A stretch of DNA of 10,905 nucleotides, taken from Saccoglossus kowalevskii. Its lineage: Eukaryota; Hemichordata; Enteropneusta; Harrimaniidae. Where the stretch lies: assembly GCF_000003605.2 (NCBI RefSeq), contig NW_003134843.1:40544-51448 (forward strand), read 5' to 3'. The position numbers and the translations under genes are program-made. The stretch's first letter is position 1, and every line of letters begins with the position of its first letter. The notes beneath the pieces are model-generated. The model did no database searches. It saw only the letters and a list, made by a program, of their open reading frames with translations, and was not told where the DNA came from. Of the stretch, positions 1-8,035 are shown piece after piece.

Positions 1-100
1 AAAATTCATCGAGATTTATTCTTCATGCAAACAAATGCGCGCTAATAACATGTTCCACCCATCCAAAAAAAATAAGCGTTAGGATTCCTTGAAAACGAAG

Positions 101-179
101 GTGACGTATCTACCAAAGAGCGCGCGCATTAGTTTCTGACAGCGCAAAGGATTGTGGGCGAGTACTACACGTGACGTCG
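101..179. promoter_or_regulatory. CRE/E-box motif cluster
   Basis: Two TGACGT half-sites lie here (GTGACGTA at 101-108, TGACGTCG at 172-179). The second overlaps a palindromic E-box, CACGTG at 168-173, giving CACGTGACGTCG. A GCGCGCGC run sits between them near 122. TGACG is the half-site of CREB/ATF bZIP factors, and CACGTGAC is a good site for bHLH-ZIP factors such as USF, MAX or MITF. The motifs are visible; binding is inferred. Such short motifs recur by chance, although an overlapped pair in a CpG-richer patch is somewhat less likely. No gene start is recognisable next to it. Confidence 0.25.
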
Positions 180-182
180 TTG

Positions 183-559
183 TGAGATGATTAATCAAGG
201 TGCCACAGAGTCATAAATATATCATTGTGCTTATTATCGGAGGTTGATAACTCTTAATGAAAAGGAAAAAAAGAATGGGTCCAAACTTGTCGAACACAAG
301 CTTTGGCGGATACGCAATGATTGATGATCCGACAGCTGCCCTTTGTGAATTGCTAATGGGCGATTGAAACATTTGTATTATGGCAGTTATAATTTACGAT
401 TGTATTGGCTAATAAATTATTGTCCCATGTCAGTTTATTGTAATCGTTACAAAGAAATACAGCCGCTCGTCTATGACGCAACGACAAGTGACTCTCACCG
501 GTCCAGTGATAAACAAAACAAAAAGACGGTCGTCCATAGTGACTTGACGTAGAGGCTTG
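183..559. other. Gene-less stretch, nothing recognised
   Basis: AT-rich single-copy-looking DNA. A plus-strand frame of 62 codons (364-552) has no recognisable domain, and its only apparent start is in a poor context. I see no repeats, splice-site pairs or RNA genes here. Confidence 0.5.
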
Positions 560-680
560 GAATCCGCGCCGTGTGACGTGTTAGTGTGGGGGTGTAACCT
601 GAGTGTCGGGACCGGCAGGTTGCACCCGGAAGGTTGCGCTGGTGTCGGTATTGTCAGGTGCAACACGACACGGCTCCTTG
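560..680. other. GC-rich patch with inverted repeat
   Basis: This 120-bp patch is clearly richer in G, C and CpG than its surroundings. It contains an 8-bp perfect inverted repeat, GTTGCACC at 619-626 and GGTGCAAC at 657-664, with a 30-nt spacer. It also has short direct repeats: GTGTCGG at 603-609 and 642-648, and AGGTTGC twice near 618-637. A TGACGTG half-site lies near 574. It could be a small CpG-rich regulatory element or a relic of a repeat. No tRNA or other RNA fold of a known class is apparent. Confidence 0.25.
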
Positions 681-1357
681 AAAGCGATTACGTACTAAGC
701 CTGATTTATGGTTGTTATGATAAACGCATAGAATAAAATAATATTGAATGAATTGTTTGTAAATTAAATATAAAAATAAAATGCATAATATAAAAAGACA
801 CCTAACTTCTCCATTTAACATCAAAATGTCACTAGAATTTTAAGTCGTCCTTCTTTTTTAAAAGTCGACATTTGTTTGTGATTGTGTATGTTTGTATACA
901 ATTTACATCTGTATTCCCGTCTACATATATTTTTTTAATCAAAAAAGTAACTAAGAAAAGAACAAAACGAAAACATTTTTTTAAAATATAATTTCGTGCT
1001 CCGTGATTATTTCCTTGTGGATATTTCACCGCCAGTCAAATCAAAGCCTGGGACGAGGCTATACGTGACGCCTTGCTGTTGCGATTATGTCACTAAAATA
1101 CAAACTTGATTATTTCAGAATAAGGTTAAATTATTTCTGTAGCGAAATTAATGTGCTGATTTTATTTAAATGCTTTCGTTTTTTAAACTAACTAAACGCT
1201 GGACAGCGAAAACTGTTACTGTTTATTTCTCTGATGTCGGCGCACGAAAACTTCCTGTATGGCATGATCGCCTTATATTGGTAACCAGAAACAACATGGC
1301 CGAAACAAGTATGGCCGAGTGTTGGTCACGAGTACAGTCTGTGCTTACGAGTAATGT
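681..1357. other. AT-rich gene-less stretch
   Basis: Strongly AT-rich DNA with several AATAAA-like words and T/A runs, especially 725-800 and 900-990. Short frames on either strand (minus 832-1029, plus 1170-1382) look like chance: composition is skewed, no domain is recognisable, and the second runs into the minisatellite. A CpG-rich sub-patch near 1055-1075 holds a CGTGACGCC motif. No gene is supported. Confidence 0.5.
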
Positions 1358-1648
1358 ACATACGAATATACCCGAGCGCTAGATACACGCGTGCATATGG
1401 GTGACCGAAGACATACGAATATAATCTAGCCCAGATACATGCAGTTCGAGCGGGTGATCGAAGACATACGAATATAACCGGGCACCAGATACATGCAGGG
1501 CATACGGGTGAACGAAGGTATACGAATATAACCGAGCGCCAGATACATACAGGGCATACAGGTGAACGAAGACATACGAATATAACCGAGCGCCAGATAC
1601 ATGCAGGGCATACGGGTGAACGAAGACATACGAATATAACCGAGCGAT
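1358..1648. repeat. 54-bp minisatellite, about 5.4 copies
   Basis: The core ACATACGAATATA recurs at 1358, 1411, 1464, 1518 (one variant, starting GTATACG), 1572 and 1626, a spacing of 53, 53, 54, 54 and 54 bp. Units beginning AGATACA start at 1381, 1433, 1487, 1541 and 1595. The three right-hand units are nearly identical and the leftmost is the most diverged, as expected when recent amplification occurs at one end. Because 54 is a multiple of three, the minus strand stays open in two frames. One of these (minus 1379-1762) has an ATG, a hydrophobic start (MQIIVLLTMIYIYF) and 18-residue repeats of the form RLYSYVFVHPYALHVSGA. Differences between units change amino acids (H/Y, P/L, V/T) rather than silent sites, and the last unit is out of frame by two bases. 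I therefore favour a non-coding tandem repeat over a repeat protein. Confidence 0.88.
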
Positions 1649-2411
1649 GCGTATATCCAGCACATTTAATTTCACGTTAATATTTTCATTATTAGAAGTA
1701 GAAACTTTAGGGCGTATAATGAAATATATATATATCATCGTTAATAAAACTATAATTTGCATGATTATTAAAAATAGTTGCCGATAACAATGATCGTCAA
1801 TAAACTAGACATCGGTAGCAATGTGTGCGTTGAGTGAGTGTCAACAGTGGCGAAGTGGAGTAACGAACACATCCATCATCGATGACAACAAAAGTACACA
1901 TAAACGGGTAATATCACCATAATTTACTGTTCTGAATAAACAAAACAGAAAACTCCCGGACAGAGCTTGCGTGACAGCTGAACATTTCCTTATCATCACG
2001 ATTCATCATCCCGGAGTTTTTTTTTGGTTTTTGCTTTGAACATCGAAAATCCAGCCAATAAGTCTCGTCAACAACAGTTTAGCTGGTAATAGGAGAATTC
2101 ATTTTCAGCTCGACATATGGCTTAGTGGCGCGAAGAGAAATTAACTGTCGGCAGCGTAGCGAGTATGATTGATATGATTAATATTCTGGTAATTTCAGAA
2201 AATGCGATATAACGAACTTTTGCTCTGTAATTCCGTGAATTATCGGTGATGCGAGCACTTTCAGTTGAGCTAGCTCATTTTAGGCGGGAAAACGCCAACG
2301 GGCATGGAACAAAATATCCGTGCCTGGTAAAACCACTGAGTGCCCCTATCGCGACACACCCAAATCATGAGTCTAATATAATAAAGCGTGCTTCATCGCA
2401 GGACGTGTACA
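1649..2411. other. Gene-less stretch between two tandem arrays
   Basis: There is a short AT dinucleotide run near 1723-1736. An imperfect inverted repeat pairs AAAACTCCCGG at 1949-1959 with CCGGAGTTTT at 2011-2020, with one bulged C and a loop of about 50 nt. An E2F-like GGCGGGAAAA occurs at 2283-2292. Pyrimidine-AG acceptor-like sequences end near 2109 and 2199, but neither leads into a recognisable exon. No reading frame of note. Confidence 0.45.
2283..2292 (+). promoter_or_regulatory. E2F-like motif GGCGGGAAAA
   Basis: The word matches the E2F/DP consensus core GGCGGGAA and is followed by a second GC box-like word, ACGCC. It is a single short motif with no recognised gene nearby, so function is inference only. 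Confidence 0.15.
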
Positions 2412-2525
2412 GTAGACGTTAGTTGTTTTGTGTAGACGTCAGTTTTGTGTGGACGTCAGTTATTTTGTGTAGACGCCAGTTTTGTGTGGACGTCAGTTGT
2501 TTTGTGTAGACGTCAGTTGTTTTGT
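2412..2525. repeat. 20/17-bp alternating minisatellite with GACGTC
   Basis: Six head-to-tail monomers start at 2412, 2432, 2449, 2469, 2486 and 2506, with lengths 20, 17, 20, 17, 20 and 20. Short monomers start GTAGACG and lose three bases of the TTGTTTT spacer. Long ones in the middle start GTGGACG. Two complete 37-bp dimers (2432-2468 and 2469-2505) are flanked by single 20-bp monomers, so this is a small higher-order repeat. Four of six units contain palindromic GACGTC followed by AGT, one base short of a full CRE (TGACGTCA). The plus strand is almost pure G and T outside that core. Confidence 0.9.
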
Positions 2526-2616
2526 GTGTCTATTGTGTCTATTGCTTTGCGTGAGTCAAGAACGTCGCCCAAGGTATCACGCGACTAGGTCGGTATCCCA
2601 TAATAAGATAAAAAAT

Positions 2617-2630
2617 AATTAATATTAATT
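2617..2630. repeat. 14-bp perfect AT palindrome
   Basis: AATTAATATTAATT is exactly self-complementary and contains overlapping TAATTA-type homeodomain core words. It sits between the 37-bp array and the GTT tract. Such a palindrome can arise by chance in AT-rich DNA. Confidence 0.3.
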
Positions 2631-2649
2631 AATTTCAAAGTGTGTGAGC

Positions 2650-3440
2650 TGGAGTATGTAACAAGTGTTATTGTCCTTTGTCGATGTGTTTATTGTTGGC
2701 CTCATTGTTGGTGTCATTGCTTTTGTGGTGGCGAGGGTTGCTGCTGCTGATGCGCATGTTGTTTTTGGTGTGTCTGTTGTTTGCGTTGTTGATGCTCATG
2801 TTGTCGCAGCAATTTCAGTTACTTTTATTGTGTTGTTGTTGTTGCTGCAGCTGATGATGTTGAGATCGTTGCGGCCGTTTTTGTTATTGTTGTTTTCTCG
2901 CTGGTGCTCATGTCGACATGCCGCTGTTCTTGTTGCCGTAACTGCTCCTGCTCTCCTGTCGACGTGTTGGTTACTGTTGACGCCATTGTTGTTATAACTG
3001 CTGGCATAGGGTGATAGTTGCTGACTGTATTAATGTTGATGCGTCTGTTGTTGTTTCTGTAACCGCTGTTATTGCTGTTTCTCTAGTTTCAGTTGTTTTT
3101 CTTATCACAGCTGCTGTTTTTGCTGCTGTGATGATGTTGAATTCGTTTTTGTTGTTGTTGTTGTTTTTGTTATTGCTGTTGTCTACACTGTTGCTCATGT
3201 TACTACTTGTGTTTGTGTTGTTGCCTACACTGTTGCTCGTGTTACTACTTGTGTTGGTGTTGTTGCCTACACTGTTGCTCGTGTTACTACTAGTGTTATC
3301 GTTGTTGTTGCTGGTGTTGAATTCGTTTTTGTTGTTGTTGTTGTTGTTGTTTTTGTTTTTGTTATTGCTGTTGTCTACACTGTTGCTCATGTTACTACTT
3401 GTGTTGTTGTTGTTGCTGCTGCTGTTATTAGTGTTGTAAT
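2650..3440. repeat. GTT/AAC-type degenerate microsatellite tract with nested duplications
   Basis: About 800 bp of plus strand is dominated by GTT, TTG and GCT triplets, with pure GTT runs near 3151-3163 and 3331-3350. Within it a 42-bp unit starting CTACACTGTTGCTC is tandem at 3183, 3225 and 3267, with a further copy at 3375. A larger block beginning GTTGAATTCG at 3136 is repeated at 3316 (offset 180 bp), the second copy being 12 bp longer in its GTT run. The minus strand is open from 3555 to 2992 as a poly-Asn/Ser/Thr frame (187 codons), and the plus strand gives poly-Leu/Val frames. These follow from triplet composition. The minus frame has a stop immediately before a GTG and no upstream ATG, so it is not a complete eukaryotic ORF. 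An internal Asn-rich exon cannot be fully excluded. Confidence 0.85.
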
Positions 3441-4132
3441 TGTTCCAATTAGAACTCAGGAAACATGTTTGAAAAGCGAAAAACGCCAAGATACAGTCAA
3501 CAAATGTTGGGTCGTTAATCAAATTATTACATATAGATGGATTGAGTTGGGACACTTAATGTGTTTTAATATATGTGAACTTGAGAGGGGGTGATTGCAT
3601 TACGGTTATTGTGTGTTGGCCGTTATGGAGAGTACATCTATTACAATGATCCATCGTCAGTGATTGATGACCGTCCCATGTTATAGTTTTCTCTCGTTAA
3701 TCACGACTACGGAGTATTGTTTGCCAGGCTGGTTATTAAAAACTAACACACAGCTGGCTCTATAGCAATAAAATAAAACACGGCATTTAGGGCGAAGAGG
3801 GGATACGTCATTGTCACGAAATCGAACAGCACCTTATTTGCATATCAGGTGACTATTACGCCAGTGCGCTAAATGTGATTTGCGGAGGCGTGGTTGGATT
3901 ATAACAAGAATTCACAAGTTTACAATATATGATGAAATGGGTCGATAGCGAAAATGACATTTTTAAGAACGAAGAAGACAGTTTTGAGTAATGTGCGCTT
4001 TGAGTTCTCATTAGAAACCCGAAGCTAACGTATTTTGAGCTCGGCTAGATTTGGTGAAACTTGCGATGGTGCGCAATTAAAAGTATTATTTCATTGTCTA
4101 AACTGGTATAAACTCGTGTATGACCTTTTCAG
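3441..4132. other. Gene-less stretch, little recognised
   Basis: Mixed AT-rich DNA. It contains one exact octamer ATTTGCAT at 3836-3843, a POU-factor type word, and a CpG-richer patch near 3780-3870 with ACGTCA and several CG dinucleotides. No reading frame, repeat or RNA gene is recognisable. Confidence 0.45.
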
Positions 4133-4188
4133 GACCAGTACCTGATGTACCCAACGTACCGTAGAATTGATTGTCCAATTGTACTGAG
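4133..4188 (+). other. Possible 56-nt internal exon (weak)
   Basis: A short pyrimidine tract and CAG (TGACCTTTTCAG, ending at 4132) precede a 56-nt open stretch that ends GAG with GTAATC following at 4189. Read from its first base it gives 18 codons (DQYLMYPTYRRIDCPIVL) plus two bases before the GT. The splice-like ends and the plausible composition are seen. No family is recognised, no flanking exon is found, and similar accidental pairs are common in long introns. It is listed only because both splice sites and an open frame coincide. Confidence 0.1.
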
Positions 4189-4700
4189 GTAATCACTGTT
4201 CTTTACGATGTTCTGCTATTACCACGACCGAGCTAATACTAATAGAGTGTATTACCAATGATGTATATCTTATGATCAATAATTTTCAGGCAATGGCAAA
4301 TTGTGATTATTAGATGCAACAACATTAGATATTGACAAATTTCAGTTAAATTCAAAACAAAATTTATTCAATTTTTGTGTGCGGGGATATGGCACACAGA
4401 AACGGTCACACATAAGATTTCCGTGTTTTTCCTTCGTGCCAGTTGGCGATGTAGTGACAAATTCATTGACAATATGTTGATAATTACATAAACACATTTT
4501 AATTCGGATATACGGGAACATCTTTGGTTTAGATAGACAAAGGCGTACGTGGTCTGGATATCTGGGTTAGTATAATCAGTCAAATACCGACAAAAACATT
4601 GTTTTAGGATTTTGTGAATAGCTTGTATTTTTTTGTGACTTTGTAAACAAAAGATGCGCAGACGATGAACAAGTACCTGATAACCGGGATTAAGTGATTT
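4189..4700. other. Gene-less stretch, nothing recognised
   Basis: AT-rich DNA with a 71-codon minus frame (4368-4583) that has no recognisable domain. No repeats or strong motifs are seen. Confidence 0.45.
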
Positions 4701-4710
4701 ATGACGTCAT
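4701..4710. promoter_or_regulatory. Perfect palindromic CRE
   Basis: ATGACGTCAT is the full self-complementary CREB/ATF element with both flanking bases symmetric. It is the only full TGACGTCA in the window, and it lies in AT-rich surroundings with no recognised gene start. The motif is certain; occupancy is not. Confidence 0.35.
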
Positions 4711-5984
4711 TATTAATGTCTACTATTATTAATTGCCAGATGGATGAGAAGAAATCTAAAACAGTAATAAAAGTCTATCCCAGGGCTGTATCCTATATTC
4801 TCTACCTTGATTTATCGCTATGGAAACACAGGGTTATCACTTGTTTGCATCATAAAATTCGAACACATGATGGATAGAGGGGTTGTCATGGGAACCATTA
4901 AAGATTGAAGATAATGATTAACGATGGTGCTAGTCGAGAGAAGAAATGCAAACGTAGATCAAGAAAATGCATGGACTTTGATGTTTTATGTGTACTGAAA
5001 TACGGGTCTGTCACGTTCAGGTGAAGTTATCGTACGATGTTTTTCCAATAAAATAAGAAGTCGATTTATCATTCACAGAACGTGTATTGACGATTTCGCC
5101 GATTACCCCTTCTCCAATTTACGGCGTATTTAAAAACAGGTCAAATAATAAAAGGCGCACTTGATGTTTGCAGTCTATCTATAGAGTAATTGAGGTTGTG
5201 CGTCATTGGACCTGAAGCCCAATTACTACGCTGTTAGCATATCTCCACAATGTCACGTCTAAAAAAGTAAATTGAGCGACGTAGAGGTAATGATGATTAC
5301 ATTACGTAATTACAACAACCGCGGCCCATCGTTCATTTTCCTATATCGCTGAACAGAAATATCTGCCTCATCCAGGGAGTTCTGCATACAAAAAGAATAA
5401 TGTATTCACTTTGATGTTGATAACCTTGACTTTAAAATGCATTATTGCAAATTGCCGTTTAATCATTAAATTATTTTACTTGGATCTTAGTGCGGTGGCG
5501 ATAATTGATACTTGACAATTTGGCAGCTTTTGTGGTAACGAATCCTTCGCAAATTGTATTAGCCTTGTTTTTAGATAAGTTGATTATCGCTCACGACTGA
5601 GCGGATCTTATATCAAGTCTTTCTTACAAATACAAGCTCGTGAGACATTGAAGACAATTATTAATTCATATTTATTTTTATCTGTATTTATTTACAACTT
5701 TGCGTTCACACTGCCAACCTACCACGAGTCAACCCGGGAAGTAAAACTCTTACGATTACCACTGATATAAGATGTCCGTCGTTTACTCCGGTATCATTGT
5801 ATGAGCCACACAAATCACACATTAATATAACTTCAACGCAAACGGATACAAACTCCAGGGGATAAATTTCCATGGCAGCTAAATCCGGAAACTGGGATAA
5901 TATCCATAAACACTCGCACGTTTTCATAAATGTTAATAAGTTCCACTCCCGGTGTAAAACTATCGTGACTGCAAGTGTGGCGTG
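4711..5984. other. Gene-less stretch, nothing recognised
   Basis: About 1.27 kb of AT-rich DNA with many short T and A runs, including an extreme AT patch at 5655-5700. A minus frame of 73 codons (5706-5927) overlaps the larger minus frame 5833-6231, and neither resembles a known family. No tandem repeats, RNA genes or convincing splice pairs are seen. Confidence 0.45.
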
Positions 5985-6180
5985 ATTCTTGGACGCCTCG
6001 AACGGCGTCTCTTACGTCACAGAAACTATTTGACTCCAGAGGGTGGGAATTAAAGCGCGCTGGTCGTCGCGCAGCGCGTGTTCGAATTTCATGTAAATAA
6101 TCAATGTATTTTACACGCGTTGTATACATCGCTATGAGTCCCATATCGAACAGGACGCGGCACGACGACTGCCGCCATTT
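5985..6180 (-). promoter_or_regulatory. CpG-rich patch with YY1 site and two GC hairpins
   Basis: CpG density jumps here compared with both sides. Two GC-rich stem-loops are visible: GACGCC/GGCGTC at 5992-5997 and 6004-6009 with a 6-nt loop, and CGCGCTG/CAGCGCG at 6056-6062 and 6072-6078 with a 9-nt loop. TTACGTCAC (about 6012-6020) is an ATF-type word. GCCGCCATTT at 6171-6180 is, on the minus strand, AAATGGCGGC, matching the YY1 consensus. In many metazoan promoters this site overlaps or lies near the transcription start or initiator ATG. Inference: a minus-strand promoter or first exon. Alternatively it is an unrelated CpG-rich island. Confidence 0.3.
6101..6178 (-). CDS. Speculative short first-exon frame at YY1 ATG
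   Basis: The ATG inside the minus-strand YY1 motif opens a 25-codon frame beginning MAAVVVPRPVRYG. It contains a possible donor, GCGT followed by GTAAAA, near 6115-6110, and ends in TGA at 6103-6101. Ala-rich MAA starts at YY1 sites are typical of housekeeping first exons, because the motif itself encodes ATG GCG GC. That also means the start says nothing about gene identity. The base at -3 is T, a weak context; +4 is G. A longer overlapping minus frame (5833-6231, 132 codons) is in a different phase and unrecognised. No downstream exon was identified. Confidence 0.1.
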   Translation of the reverse strand: MAAVVVPRPVRYGTHSDVYNACKIH

Positions 6181-6473
6181 AACTGTGCTCGTGCATTTTG
6201 AGAAATACGTGATGGTGTCTTGATGTTTCATTGAAGAGTCTACAAAATGGTCAAATCACATATTATTGTTACCGCATTCATATCGATACAGAGCGGTGGG
6301 TAGAATTTGAGCTAATAAATTGACTAAAAGCGAAACATGCTTGGTCAAATACAAAGCGGTATCAAACGACACAAAGTTCATTCTCCGCGAACATTAGACT
6401 ATTCTCATAAATGTTAAAAACTGCGATAATTACTGAACGATGAATGGTCCACGAAATATATGACCGTTTAAAT
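6181..6473. other. Gene-less stretch between YY1 and TCTCGCGAGA motifs
   Basis: AT-rich DNA with no repeat, frame or RNA gene that I can support. It separates the YY1 site at 6171-6180 from the TCTCGCGAGA at 6474-6483. Confidence 0.4.
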
Positions 6474-6483
6474 TCTCGCGAGA
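6474..6483. promoter_or_regulatory. TCTCGCGAGA promoter palindrome, copy 1
   Basis: Exact 10-bp palindrome in the context AAATTCTCGCGAGA, followed 5 bp later by a TATA-like CTATAAATT. TCTCGCGAGA is an established conserved metazoan promoter element, the CGCG element bound by BANP and also linked to Kaiso-type factors, enriched at CpG-island promoters. The match is exact, and three copies occur in the window. Whether this copy drives a transcript is unknown. Confidence 0.4.
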
Positions 6484-7500
6484 TTTTCTATAAATTCCAA
6501 CAAATAAACACCGTTATAATACCTGGGTTTTAGTCTGATGACGCAAGGTGAGATACATGATGTAACCGCGTTTTACACGTGCCATAATTTTGTACCTTCA
6601 AAATTCTGGTGCAACGTTTTCTTGCCCTTTTTATGTATTTTTCTACATTTTGAATTATAATTTTGGACAGAATTGGCAGAGTTTACTATTGGCTACAATT
6701 TTTTCTGTTTATTTTCCTTGTGAGAGAGTTAAATTACATGTTCTGTGTTATTAACAAAGACCAGACTACTGGTATTCTCCTTTAGTGTAGAGGAACAAGA
6801 CAAGGCAGGATGGCATTTTGTTTTCGGAAGGAATTGACAGAGTGAGTTAAGATAACAGTCATATATCACCAAGAAATGAATATTATGGGATGTAGGGATT
6901 GGCGATATGATAGTCGATTCCCAATGGTCGTTATTACGTTATCTGATACCACGATCTAAGCTGTCATTGGGGGCTTTAAACGTAATCACTCGAGAGATTA
7001 GGTCGGTTCCTCCTCAATTACGTTTGTCAATTTGTTATCATTACATCAATCAGGAAACAATTAATTTTATTTCGTCACCTCGTGACCTGCCAATCATGCT
7101 CGCTGTCCCAGCGACTGAGGTGCGTGGAACCGAATGTTCAACGTACATCGCAAACCGAACCCATGCCACGTTTTCTGGTAGGGTCTACGTATACGATTTT
7201 AAGAAGAAGAAAAAAAACATGTAAAGACACTTGTTACTCTTCTATTAAAGCCAACTGTTCACACATTACTCCCGATTTAGCGAAGATGGGGTATGAGCAG
7301 ACAATCAAAAAGAGGAAGGCTGGAGACGGAAACTACGTACGAACACGCTGCTGACGGAGCAAGGGACTCTGAGGCCGATTATACCACCAAGCGTTGATCG
7401 GAATCCTCATTATACGAACAGAAAGCATTCGTGGAAGATAACCACATTCGTCATTTGATGTCCATGGTGATGAAAATAGAAGAAGGGCTTGATGGATAGA
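6484..7500. other. Gene-less stretch with an unrecognised 105-codon frame
   Basis: AT-rich DNA. The plus frame 6907-7224 has an ATG and 105 codons (begins MIVDSQWSLLRYLIP, ends in a lysine run from an AAG/AAA tract), and an overlapping plus frame runs 7082-7354. Neither shows a domain, signal peptide or repeat I recognise, and the lysine tail is simply the A-rich tract at 7201-7220. A length near 100 codons is not exceptional for one frame in 10.9 kb. No promoter, polyadenylation site or splice support is tied to it. Confidence 0.4.
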
Positions 7501-7522
7501 TGGTGCCAGGCAGACTGGCGGT

Positions 7523-7530
7523 TATAAATA
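7523..7530 (+). promoter_or_regulatory. TATA-box-like TATAAATA
   Basis: TATAAATAG matches the TATA consensus TATAWAWR and is preceded by a GC-richer stretch that includes a small hairpin, GCCAG/CTGGC at 7504-7508 and 7514-7518. A plus-strand transcript would then start near 7555. In AT-rich DNA this word is expected by chance, and the 77-codon frame (7500-7733) is unrecognised. Confidence 0.12.
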
Positions 7531-7764
7531 GTTGGAAAAGAAATTATGACTGCACGTCAATTGATGGATGGCTTAGAATGATCGAACAAAGCGATATTAT
7601 TTTACTCACGCTCTGTCAACTTGAAAAGCGGTTATTGTTAGTTTTAGTTGTTATATCCTATGTCTTTCAAATATGTTCCTATACAGCAATAGACCATTTT
7701 CCGTACACTGCGAGAATCACGCGTTATGCGTGAAATCGAACGTAAAAACAGGACAAACAAAGGT

Positions 7765-8035
7765 CATAGCGTCGTAGTCGCGTCAAACATCGCGTGGGAT
7801 TCGACAAACGCGAAAGTATTTCGGGGACATTTCCATGCTTAATAATGTGCTGTCCACATTTGATGATAGGCAATTTCGATTAAGTAAGGGTATTCGGAAG
7901 CAATATTCCTCTGTCGAAGATGGCCGGTCGGTGTGAGCTACGAAATAAGGAAATTCGAGTTCAAAACCAAATCGTTCGATTTTTGCGGCAGACGTTCGAC
8001 GCGCGTCTTTCATGCATCTCGCGAGATCTCGCAAT
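7765..8035 (+). promoter_or_regulatory. CpG-rich patch with YY1-ATG and TCTCGCGAGA
   Basis: CpG words are dense at 7770-7815 and 7915-8035. AAGATGGCCGG at 7917-7927 is one base from the YY1 consensus AAGATGGCGGC and carries an ATG in strong Kozak context (A at -3, G at +4). Ninety bases downstream is an exact TCTCGCGAGA (8017-8026), immediately followed by a second partial copy, TCTCGC. YY1 and the CGCG element are both typical of TATA-less CpG-rich promoters. Inference: a plus-strand or bidirectional promoter module. No recognised gene body follows within the window. Confidence 0.35.

Noticed and set aside
1358-1648. CRISPR array
   Set aside because: Units are contiguous tandem copies without unique spacers, and the window is eukaryotic in character.
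2665-3439. Plus-strand Leu/Val-rich frames that look like membrane proteins
   Set aside because: Hydrophobicity comes from GTT/TTG/CTG triplets of the microsatellite tract. Both frames start at GTG, which is not a eukaryotic start.
2992-3555. 187-codon minus-strand Asn-rich reading frame
   Set aside because: Its length follows from AAC-triplet composition. It begins at GTG straight after a stop, has no ATG before the repeat region, and the opposite strand is equally open as poly-Leu.
6070-6100. Possible tRNA box B (TGTTCGAATTTC)
   Set aside because: No box A at a suitable distance and no cloverleaf fold around it.
5833-6231. 132-codon minus-strand frame
   Set aside because: No recognisable domain, and its codon content looks random. 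It spans a CpG-rich patch in which several frames are stop-poor, and it shows no splice or promoter link in its own phase.
6907-7224. 105-codon plus-strand ATG frame
   Set aside because: No family resemblance, an artefactual lysine run at the end, and a length not unusual for a single frame in this window.
7783-8034. 83-codon minus-strand frame starting next to TCTCGCGAGA
   Set aside because: The start codon is TTG rather than ATG, and it overlaps plus-strand frames of similar length in stop-poor CpG-rich DNA.
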